This document shows positions 55,301 to 64,000 of a DNA stretch of 64,000 nt, one piece after another. Below the pieces are notes generated by a model that saw only the letters and a program-made list of their open reading frames with translations, searched no databases and was not told where the DNA came from. Source of the stretch: Isoperla grammatica (lineage: Eukaryota; Arthropoda; Insecta; Plecoptera; Perlodidae). The stretch spans positions 16,020,695 through 16,084,694 of the forward strand of contig OX246743.1 of NCBI GenBank assembly GCA_945910005.1. The letters run 5' to 3'. The position numbers and the translations under genes were made by a program. The first letter of the stretch is position 1; the number at the start of each line of letters is the position of its first letter.

Positions 55301-58300
55301 CATCATCCATTTGACAGTACAAATGTATGGAACATGGGAGTGTCTATACGCACAAGGAGTCTTCGTCCAAGCATTGTACTAGCTATACGCACAAGGATTC
55401 TGTGTAGGCAAGACATATTTCCACTATACGCACAAGGATTTTTTGGCAACACTGTACACAAGGATAGTGCGTCGTAACATTGATGTGCTATACGCACAAG
55501 GACTGGGATTGCTATTGTTTTTTGCGTGTGTGGGTATGTGTGACTTCTAATATGACGTTTTCTACGTTTTTTTTTTTTTAAGAAAATATGAGCATGGATA
55601 TGATAGAAAGGCAAGTAAAACCTAGTTTTAATTCCAATCCGGTAATTCTTCCGGTTGGGTCCGCGGCTCATTTGCACAAATGCAGTCCCAGAAAGTACTT
55701 GAAACACTTACTAAAAGACAAATTTATGCTTAAAATGAACCCAAACATGTTTCGGTGTCTGCTAAAACATTCAAAATTGCCTTTTTCGATGATCTAAAAC
55801 AGCGTTTAGACAATGGTTTAGACGGCGGATTTTCCCATTGTCGCCATGTTGTTTTTCTGCCGCCCGACGTTCTGCAGGTCTTCCAACGTAAGGCCTACCA
55901 AAGTGAAATACACTGAAAGTGACTGATGGCCTACGTAGGCGGGAGTCGGATAAGGCCAGGATGGGTGAACTGAATCAAAATGACTTTGCCCAGCTACCTG
56001 ACATCCCACGAAATTCGGTTAGGTTAGGGGATCAGGTTGAGGATTGCCCACGAAAGTTAGTACGGTTATTGGTTCTGTGTAACTTTCAATGGTTGGCAAC
56101 ACTGCCGGAACACTTCCGGAACGTCAAAGATGGCGATCAGTAATGGCTGACTAATTTCCTTACTTCTGTCATCTCGAACACTTACATCACATTTTCTGTA
56201 CTTATAAACTAAATTTGAACATTAAAACTACTTAAAAAATACTTTGTACGCTAGATTTAATATATTTACTACAGTAAATATGAAGAAATGTCATTAATGT
56301 TTATTTTACAGCGATTTTTGAACGCGGACCCAATAGGAAGATTTACCGATCATCCTTGTGCGTATAGCTTTTCTAGTACTTCAACACACAATCCTTGTGG
56401 AGAAATTTGGCAACGCGTTTTCCCTGTGCGTATAGATATTGGTCATCTTGTACGTAATAAAATCCCTGTGCGAATAGCTTGGCCAATCATTACACGCACT
56501 TTTCCTTGTGCGTATAGAGGTGGCCATGGAACATGTATAGATTATGGTACAAAGTAGGCCCTATGGTAGAGACAAACAAATGAGATAGATCACTACTCCA
56601 AAAATGTTGGACAATATGTGTACCGGTACAAGTATAAACATAATAGGGACGAATGCTCATACGATTTTTTTTGTTAAACCAAGAACTTAATTTAATAGTA
56701 TATGATACACATAAGTATATTAATGCCCCAAGTAAAAAAGACAATTTTCAATAGGTTTAATGTGGTCGCATTTATTGAAGTTTAAACTCGGGGATTGCCC
56801 AGGAGAATATATGAAAAAAGATCGAAGGAAGAAAAAGACGGGGAAGACCAAGGAAGAGATAGAAGGAAAAGATTGCTGAAGACTTACAGAAGAGAGGAGA
56901 GAACTGGGAGCAAGTAGAGGAAGTACGATTGTGGGAAGATAGGAAGAGGTGGAAAAATTTGGTTGTGAAACCCAAGCTGAGCCTGTCAGAAGCAGGAAAC
57001 GGCGATGGATAATGATGATGATGAAACTCGGGGATCTGAAACGCGTACAGGTGGCTGTGACGTCATGATTCAGTAGACGTGGCCACGTAACAGACCAATC
57101 GCTGAGGCGGTGAGCGTACACAGACACAAACCATGACGTCAAATCCACTCTACATGGTGGCGGCTCGTTTTTCGCGCCCTTTTATTTATCGTTACTAAAT
57201 CAATTATTTTGAGGCATAGACTGATCCGATTTTCAAAATTTAAAAACATATTGTTATTAGATCGTCGCATACGACGTATTTAAAAATCAATTAAAAAAAT
57301 CGTATGAGCATTCCCTTTACTAGAGATCCTTGTAAATGGTTTTATTTTTTAGCATATTTCGTTTCATTAAATCCAAATTTCGCTGTTGAGCAGTAATTTC
57401 AGCTTTTTGGCGGTGTTTCAATTTTAATTTACCAAATCTAATTTGTATCTAGTATTCTAACGCATGTGGCATGCCTACATTGTCGCGTAGGTCTACCTAC
57501 CATGATAGTAAAAAAGGAAATGGAAGGTAATACAGTCAGTAAGGATTCTACTTAAAATGAAATGCAATTTTTAGTACCTGAGTATGTTATTTGTCTTTTG
57601 TCTCTCTTTTCTTTCATGTTCAAGCCGTATGTCACAATATTTACACATCGAAATTTTACCGTCGTGTAAATTAAACCCCTTGCATTTAAATTCTTCCGCT
57701 CTTTCCTTAATTACAGTCGAACACGAAGCACACTCGCCGACGAACAAAGTGCAACAGTGTGCAACTGCAAACGCAAGCAACAGATGAATTCTGTCTCAAG
57801 TGCTGGGAAAATCTGCGAGCGATAGAGAGAGACATATACGACAGACTATGTGTGTGAGAGAGAAAGCAAGTGTCGCACAACCACCGGAAGTTCCAAGGGT
57901 TGGTTCGAGAATGCGCGCGCACGTCAGTGCCTGTGTGCAACAGAGAGAGAAAGCTGTCGCTAGGAATGCGGAATGCAGTCGACGCACAGGCTACGAGAAA
58001 AATCTGTTGCGAGCCGGTTTGACAGGGGTGGAAGGGTCTCTGCAGTCACTGCAGAAAATGTTGAAAATTACGTTTTTGACAGAAATTTGGCGATTTTGCG
58101 TCAATTCAACAGCTTTAGTCTTTTTCGTTTTTAAAACAGTAAACTTATGCTATTTCGCGTATACACGGGATTTCGTTTTATTTCGCGATTCAAAAATACT
58201 ATTTTTGGAATCACAACAGACTGTCATGCCAACATATTTCAATTGCTGCACGTTTCAAGTGATTTCGCGCTATCGCGCATTGCGAAATACAAGGATCTCT

Positions 58301-61300
58301 ACCTATTACATGTGTCATTGAGCATAATACCGTACTGACACATAATACAGCGCACTTTCAGTCATTGAACCTTGGCCGTGAGCTGTAAACGTAAATGTGT
58401 TAATGCATCGTAGCACTTGAATCGTGATTTTTTTAATTTAGTACAATTATGAATTGTGCTAAGTGCTTGTCCTTGCGTAGGCAAGTTACCATCTGATTGA
58501 AAGTAACATAATAGGGCAATGTTGCAGGTGTACCAGAATCTATGCAAAAGGTGATGTTCAAGGGACTGGCTAAACCAGAGCGCTCATTGCGGGACCTGGG
58601 CGTTGCGAAGGGAGCCAAGGTAGGTTTGAGATGACAGCAGAAGATTCAAATGGCATTTTAGTCTCAATTCATGAACATTGAATTTTGCAATTGAATGTAA
58701 TAGGCCTAATTGGCAGATAAATGATTTTTTTGCAGACAAATTAATTAACAGTTATGGATTGATCAATAATAGGTCAAAGTAGCAAAAGTGTGTTACTATA
58801 ATAAAAGTTGACTGCTGCGCAGTTGATGGTGGTAATAAATTGTGCTGTGAGTGATGTGTACGCAGGTGATGGTAGTGGGCTCGCGTCTAGACGACGTGCT
58901 CGCGGTCTCGTCTACGCCCAGCAAGCAGGCGCTGCAGGAGGAGAAGGAGGCCCCCTTGCTGTGAGTGATGTATGTTTTGCTGTGCACGCAGGTGATGGTG
59001 GTGGGCTCGCGTCTAGACGACGTGCTCGCGGTCTCGTCTACGCCCAGCAAGCAGGCGCTGCAGGAGGAGAAGGAGGCCCCCTTGCTGTGAGTGATGTATG
59101 TTTTGCTGTGCACGCAGGTGATGGTGGTGGGCTCGCGTCTAGACGACGTGCTCGCGGTCTCGTCTACGCCCAGCAAGCAGGCGCTGCAGGAGGAGAAGGA
59201 GGCCCCCTTGCTGTGAGTGATGTATGTTTTGCTGTGCACGCAGGTGATGGTGGTGGGCTCGCGTCTAGACGACGTGCTCGCGGTCTCGTCTACGCCCAGC
59301 AAGCAGGCGCTGCAGGAGGAGAAGGAGGCCCCCTTGCTGTGAGTGATGTATGTTTTGCTGTGCACGCAGGTGATGGTGGTGGGCTCGCGTCTAGACGACG
59401 TGCTCGCGGTCTCGTCTACGCCCAGCAAGCAGGCGCTGCAGGAGGAGAAGGAGGCCCCCTTGCTGTGAGTGATGTATGTTTTGCTGTGCACGCAGGTGAT
59501 GGTGGTGGGCTCGCGTCTAGACGACGTGCTCGCGGTCTCGTCTACGCCCAGCAAGCAGGCGCTGCAGGAGGAGAAGGAGGCCCCCTTGCTGTGAGTGATG
59601 TATGTTTTGCTGTGCACGCAGGTGATGGTGGTGGGCTCGCGTCTAGACGACGTGCTCGCGGTCTCGTCTACGCCCAGCAAGCAGGCGCTGCAGGAGGAGA
59701 AGGAGGCCCCCTTGCTGTGAGTGATGTATGTTTTGCTGTGCACGCAGGTGATGGTGGTGGGCTCGCGTCTAGACGACGTGCTCGCGGTCTCGTCTACGCC
59801 CAGCAAGCAGGCGCTGCAGGAGGAGAAGGAGGCCCCCTTGCTGTGAGTGATGTATGTTTTGCTGTGCACGCAGGTGATGGTGGTGGGCTCGCGTCTAGAC
59901 GACGTGCTCGCGGTCTCGTCTACGCCCAGCAAGCAGGCGCTGCAGGAGGAGAAGGAGGCCGCCTTGCTGTGAGTGATGTATGTTTTGCTGTGCACGCAGG
60001 TGATGGTGGTGGGCTCGCGTCTAGACGACGTGCTCGCGGTCTCGTCTACGCCCAGCAAGCAGGCGCTGCAGGATGAGAAGGAGGCCGCCTTGCTGTGAGT
60101 GATGTATGTTTTGCTGTGCACGCAGGTGATGGTGGTGGGCTCGCGTCTAGACGACGTGCTCGCGGTCTCGTCTACGCCCAGCAAGCAGGCGCTGCAGGAG
60201 GAGAAGGAGGCCCCCTTGCTGTGAGTGATGTATGTTTTGCTGTGCACGCAGGTGATGGTGGTGGGCTCGCGTCTAGACGACGTGCTCGCGGTCTCGTCTA
60301 CGCCCAGCAAGCAGGCGCTGCAGGAGGAGAAGGAGGCCCCCTTGCTGTGAGTGATGTATGTTTTGCTGTGCACGCAGGTGATGGTGGTGGGCTCGCGTCT
60401 AGACGACGTGCTCGCGGTCTCGTCTACGCCCAGCAAGCAGGCGCTGCAGGAGGAGAAGGAGGCCCCCTTGCTGTGAGTGATGTATGTTTTGCTGTGCACG
60501 CAGGTGATGGTGGTGGGCTCGCGTCTAGACGACGTGCTCGCGGTCTCGTCTACGCCCAGCAAGCAGGCGCTGCAGGAGGAGAAGGAGGCCCCCTTGCTGT
60601 GAGTGATGTATGTTTTGCTGTGCACGCAGGTGATGGTGGTGGGCTCGCGTCTAGACGACGTGCTCGCGGTCTCGTCTACGCCCAGCAAGCAGGCGCTGCA
60701 GGAGGAGAAGGAGGCCCCCTTGCTGTGAGTGATGTATGTTTTGCTGTGTACGCAGGTGATGGTGGTGGGCTCGCGTCTAGACGACGTGCTCGCGGTCTCG
60801 TCTACGCCCAGCAAGCAGGCGCTGCAGGAGGAGAAGGAGGCCCCCTTGCTGTGAGTGATGTATGTTTTGCTGTGCACGCAGGTGATGGTGGTGGGCTCGC
60901 GTCTAGACGACGTGCTCGCGGTCTCGTCTACGCCCAGCAAGCAGGCGCTGCAGGAGGAGAAGGAGGCCCCCTTGCTGTGAGTGATGTATGTTTTGCTGTG
61001 CACGCAGGTGATGGTGGTGGGCTCGCGTCTAGACGACGTGCTCGCGGTCTCGTCTACGCCCAGCAAGCAGGCGCTGCAGGAGGAGAAGGAGGCCCCCTTG
61101 CTGTGAGTGATGTATGTTTTGCTGTGCACGCAGGTGATGGTGGTGGGCTCGCGTCTAGACGACGTGCTCGCGGTCTCGTCTACGCCCAGCAAGCAGGCGC
61201 TGCAGGAGGAGAAGGAGGCCCCCTTGCTGTGAGTGATGTATGTTTTGCTGTGTACGCAGGTGATGGTGGTGGGCTCGCGTCTAGACGACGTGCTCGCGGT

Positions 61301-64000
61301 CTCGTCTACGCCCAGCAAGCAGGCGCTGCAAGAGGAGAAGGAGGCCCCCTTGCTGTGAGTGATGTATGTTTTGCTGTGCACGCAGGTGATGGTGGTGGGC
61401 TCGCGTCTAGACGACGTGCTCGCGGTCTCGTCTACGCCCAGCAAGCAGGCGCTGCAGGAGGAGAAGGAGGCCCCCTTGCTGTGAGTGATGTATGTTTTGC
61501 TGTGCACGCAGGTGATGGTGGTGGGCTCGCGTCTAGACGACGTGCTCGCGGTCTCGTCTACGCCCAGCAAGCAGGCGCTGCAGGAGGAGAAGGAGGCCCC
61601 CTCGCTGTGAGTGATGTATGTTTTGCTGTGCACGCAGGTGATGGTGGTGGGCTCGCGTCTAGACGACGTGCTCGCGGTCTCGTCTACGCCCAGCAAGCAA
61701 GCGCTGCAGGAGGAGAAGGAGGCCCCCTTGCTGTGAGTGATGTATGTTTTGCTGTGCACGCAGGTGATGGTGGTGGGCTCGCGTCTAGACGACGTGCTCG
61801 CGGTCTCGTCTACGCCCAGCAAGCAGGCGCTGCAAGAGGAGAAGGAGGCCCCCTTGCTGTGAGTGATGTATGTTTTGCTGTGCACGCAGGTGATGGTGGT
61901 GGGCTCGCGTCTAGACGACGTGCTCGCGGTCTCGTCTACGCCCAGCAAGCAGGCGCTGCAGGAGGAGAAGGAGGCCCCCTTGCTGTGAGTGATGTATGTT
62001 TTGCTGTGCACGCAGGTGATGGTGGTGGGCTCGCGTCTAGACGACGTGCTCGCGGTCTCGTCTACGCCCAGCAAGCAGGCGCTGCAGGAGGAGAAGGAGG
62101 CCCCCTTGCTGTGAGTGATGTATGTTTTGCTGTGTACGCAGGTGATGGTGGTGGGCTCGCGTCTAGACGACGTGCTCGCGGTCTCGTCTACGCCCAGCAA
62201 GCAGGCGCTGCAGGAGGAGAAGGAGGCCCCCTTGCTGTGAGTGATGTATGTTTTGCTGTGTACGCAGGTGATGGTGGTGGGCTCGCGTCTAGACGACGTG
62301 CTCGCGGTCTCGTCTACGCCCAGCAAGCAGGCGCTGCAGGAGGAGAAGGAGGCCCCCTTGCTGTGAGTGATGTATGTTTTGCTGTGCACGCAGGTGATGG
62401 TGGTGGGCTCGCGTCTAGACGACGTGCTCGCGGTCTCGTCTACGCCCAGCAAGCAGGCGCGGCAGGAGGAGAAGGAGGCCCCCTTGCTGTGAGTGATGTA
62501 TGTTTTGCTGTGCACGCAGGTGATGGTGGTGGGCTCGCGTCTAGACGACGTGCTCGCGGTCTCGTCTACGCCCAGCAAGCAGGCGCTGCAGGAGGAGAAG
62601 GAGGCCCCCTTGCTGTGAGTGATGTATGTTTTGCTGTGCACGCAGGTGATGGTGGTGGGCTCGCGTCTAGACGACGTGCTCGCGGTCTCGTCTACGCCCA
62701 GCAAGCAGGCGCTGCAGGAGGAGAAGGAGGCCCCCTTGCTGTGAGTGATGTATGTTTTGCTGTGCACGCAGGTGATGGTGGTAAGCTCGCGTCTAGACGA
62801 CGTGCTCGCGGTCTCGTCTACGCCCAGCAAGCAGGCGCTGCAGGAGGAGAAGGAGGCCCCCTTGCTGTGAGTGATGTATGTTTTGCTGTGCACGCAGGTG
62901 ATGGTGGTGGGCTCGCGTCTAGACGACGTGCTCGCGGTCTCGTCTACGCCCAGCAAGCAGGCGCTGCAGGAGGAGAAGGAGGCCCCCTTGCTGTGAGTGA
63001 TGTATGTTTTGCTGTGCACGCAGGTGATGGTGGTGGGCTCGCGTCTAGACGACGTGCCGCGGTCTCGTCTACGCCCAGCAAGCAGGCGCTGCAGGAGGAG
63101 AAGGAGGCCCCCTTGCTGTGAGTGATGTATGTTTTGCTGTGCACGCAGGTGATGGTGGTGGGCTCGCGTCTAGACGACGTGCTCGCGGTCTCGTCTACGC
63201 CCAGCAAGCAGGCGCTGCAGGAGGAGAAGGAGGCCCCCTTGCTGTGAGTGATGTATGTTTTGCTGTGCACGCAGGTGATGGTGGTGGGCTCGCGTCTAGA
63301 CGACGTGCTCGCGGTCTCGTCTACGCCCAGCAAGCAGGCGCTGCAGGAGGAGAAGGAGGCCCCCTTGCTGTGAGTGATGTATGTTTTGCTGTGCACGCAG
63401 GTGATGGTGGTGGGCTCGCGTCTAGACGACGTGCTCGCGGTCTCGTCTACGCCCAGCAAGCAGGCGCTGCAGGAGGAGAAGGAGGCCCCCTTGCTGTGAG
63501 TGATGTATGTTTTGCTGTGTACGCAGGTGATGGTGGTGGGCTCGCGTCTAGACGACGTGCTCGCGGTCTCGTCTACGCCCAGCCAGCAGGCGCTGCAGGA
63601 GGAGAAGGAGGCCCCCTTGCTGTGAGTGATGTATGTTTTGCTGTGCACGCAGGTGATGGTGGTGGGCTCGCGTCTAGACGACGTGCTCGCGGTCTCGTCT
63701 ACGCCCAGCAAGCAGGCGCTGCAGGAGGAGAAGGAGGCCCCCTTGCTGTGAGTGATGTATGTTTTGCTGTGCACGCAGGTGATGGTGGTGGGCTCGCGTC
63801 TAGACGACGTGCTCGCGGTCTCGTCTACGCCCAGCAAGCAGGCGCTGCAGGAGGAGAAGGAGGCCCCCTTGCTGTGAGTGATGTATGTTTTGCTGTGCAC
63901 GCAGGTGATGGTGGTGGGCTCGCGTCTAGACGACGTGCTCGCGGTCTCGTCTACGCCCAGCAAGCAGGCGCTGCAGGAGGAGAAGGAGGCCCCCTTGCTG
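52317..64000 (+). CDS. UBFD1: UBFD1 (ubiquitin family domain containing 1), 5' part
   Basis: Exons seen: 52317-52335 (MEASGI), 53481-53681, 58529-58619 and 58866-58960 (first of at least 41 copies). Phases fit throughout. Exon 2 starts the ubiquitin-like domain (EIVEFKIIFNKNKYDISFPV, LKVHLQDIIG). Exon 3 gives VPESMQKVMFKGLAKPERSL. Exon 4 ends the fold with VMVVGSRLDDVLAV and a Gln/Glu linker ending EAPL. The C-terminal UBFD1 domain lies beyond the window, so the gene is partial. UBFD1 is a conserved intracellular protein of poorly known function, reported to bind polyubiquitin and to influence NF-kB signalling in mammals. Exon 4 is 95 nt, so including an extra copy would shift the frame; retaining the 31-nt spacer gives TGA right after the exon. 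A working mRNA therefore needs exactly one copy (or another number that preserves frame). Confidence 0.93.
53152..53280. mobile_element. Fold-back MITE
   Basis: Arms AATTATGGTCAGTGCACA and TGTGCACCGACCATTATT plus GGGAAGGAGCTCC / GGAAGCTCCTTCCC are inverted, with a short centre. In UBFD1 intron 1, upstream of exon 2. Confidence 0.7.
53751..54963. mobile_element. hAT-type element with AGCTAC/GTAGC motifs
   Basis: Ends CTGTGTTGTTAAAG and CTTAACAACACTG are inverted. The 8-bp TSD is ATATAAAG (53743-53750, 54964-54971). The left subterminal zone repeats AGCTACTT; the right repeats GCTACAAGTAGC/GCTACC. It is 1213 bp, with no transposase recognised. In UBFD1 intron 2. Confidence 0.88.
55117..55306 (+). 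mobile_element. tRNA-derived SINE, 12-bp TSD
   Basis: The head is tRNA-like (TTGGCCGAGGTCGACTAGGC, anticodon-like loop TCTTGTAAACC, perfect B box GGTTCGAATCC). The tail is (ATC)n. The flanks are a perfect 12-bp duplication CCATTTGACAGT (55105-55116, 55307-55318), so it inserted by LINE-type retrotransposition. Confidence 0.85.
55341..56527. mobile_element. Element with clustered CTATACGCACAAGG subterminal repeats
   Basis: The left end has at least four copies of CTATACGCACAAGG (near 55343, 55382, 55426, 55487) and a degenerate one. The right end has matching inverted copies (CCTTGTGCGTATAG near 56359, 56427, 56463 variant, 56508). The roughly 800-bp centre has no inverted symmetry and no clear transposase. 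No exact target-site duplication was found. This fits a non-autonomous DNA transposon with multiple transposase-binding sites. Confidence 0.6.
56644..57318. mobile_element. TIR element with LINE insertion
   Basis: Inverted ends AGGGACGAATGCTCATACG (left) and CGTATGAGCATTCCCT (right); the left has a 3-base insertion. The target site is unclear. It contains the LINE tail at 56788-57023. Confidence 0.55.
56788..57023 (+). mobile_element. LINE C-terminal tail with (ATG)n end
   Basis: The frame reads as a basic tail (EDQGRDRRKRLLKTYRREER-like with VRLWEDRKRWKNL) followed by GATAATGATGATGATGA. Similar to the fragment at 21775-22165; 5'-truncated. Confidence 0.5.
57571..57790 (-). pseudogene. Possible BED/CGGBP1-like zinc finger fragment (hAT-derived)
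   Basis: The minus-strand frame reads EEFKCKGFNLHDGKISMCKY followed by CDIRLEHERKERQ. The Cx2C spacing and LxHxRKE-type context resemble the BED-like finger of CGGBP1 and related hAT transposases. No dimerisation or catalytic part follows. Probably a transposase remnant in UBFD1 intron 2. Confidence 0.35.
57791..58528. other. UBFD1 intron 2, remainder
   Basis: No supported feature. Confidence 0.4.
58843..64000 (+). repeat. Array E: at least 41 x 126 bp containing whole UBFD1 exon 4
   Basis: Each unit is the 95-nt exon 4 plus a 31-nt spacer that begins GTGAGT and ends with the acceptor GTGCACGCAG. Forty full units and a 41st exon copy (from 63905) fit before the window ends, so the true length is unknown. 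Units are near-identical. One has a 1-bp deletion near 63057, a few have GTGTACGCAG, and single substitutions are scattered. The spacer just before the first copy (TGCTGTGAGTGATGTGTACGCAG) looks like a shortened unit spacer, so the array begins there. Confidence 0.98.

Noticed and set aside
57800..58321. 173-aa plus-strand open frame as a gene
   Set aside because: Low-complexity, no family resemblance, inside a UBFD1 intron, and no splice partners; judged a chance ORF.
58796..63963. Very long open frames (1407 aa minus, 1008 and 422 aa plus, 339 aa minus) made of a 42-aa repeat
   Set aside because: The 126-bp unit is a multiple of three, so any stop-free frame stays open through the array. 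The true coding frame is the UBFD1 exon 4 frame, which stops at the spacer. The long frames are side effects.

Overview
This window is animal nuclear DNA: intron-rich genes with GT-AG splice sites, dense cut-and-paste transposons with target-site duplications (TSDs), and LINE and SINE remnants. Nothing is prokaryotic. Protein similarity points to an invertebrate. An arthropod is possible, but the species cannot be named from sequence alone.

Layout. (1) 359-13237, plus strand: a complete 10-exon ASPSCR1/TUG (UBX-domain p97/VCP cofactor, 536 aa). Its intron 7 holds an 82-bp tandem array and an R2-type LINE with an intact 1037-aa ORF. Its intron 8 holds an 86-bp array, a fold-back MITE and a hAT element. 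(2) 13238-20830: intergenic, with three hAT-type elements and a twin palindrome. (3) 20832-45363, minus strand, convergent with TUG: a complete 11-exon ECD (ecdysoneless, 631 aa). Its introns carry a roughly 77-copy 71-bp satellite, a 12-copy 137-bp array, a 5.4-kb hAT with nested elements, and more. (4) 45364-52316: mostly non-coding, with an unrecognised minus-strand gene (49348-50638). (5) 52317 to the window end, plus strand: the 5' part of UBFD1 (exons 1-4). Its fourth exon is repeated at least 41 times in a 126-bp array that runs off the window.

The most striking signal is not a gene. All five large tandem arrays (82, 86, 71, 137 and 126 bp) are seeded exactly across an exon-intron boundary. 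Each unit carries a piece of exon, a working-looking splice site and a piece of intron. Three unrelated genes on both strands share this, at both donor and acceptor sides. In every unit a GT...AG pair can be drawn, so each array looks like a chain of micro-exons and micro-introns. I think this splice-junction-anchored amplification is the best candidate for something undescribed here.

A second theme is a group of hAT-like elements with perfect or near-perfect 8-bp TSDs. They share a TA(G/A)GG-type terminus, but each family has its own short palindromic subterminal motif. The three genes are not known to form one pathway. ECD (linked to the splicing factor PRPF8 in other animals) and TUG (p97 cofactor) are housekeeping-type genes, and their proximity is probably incidental.
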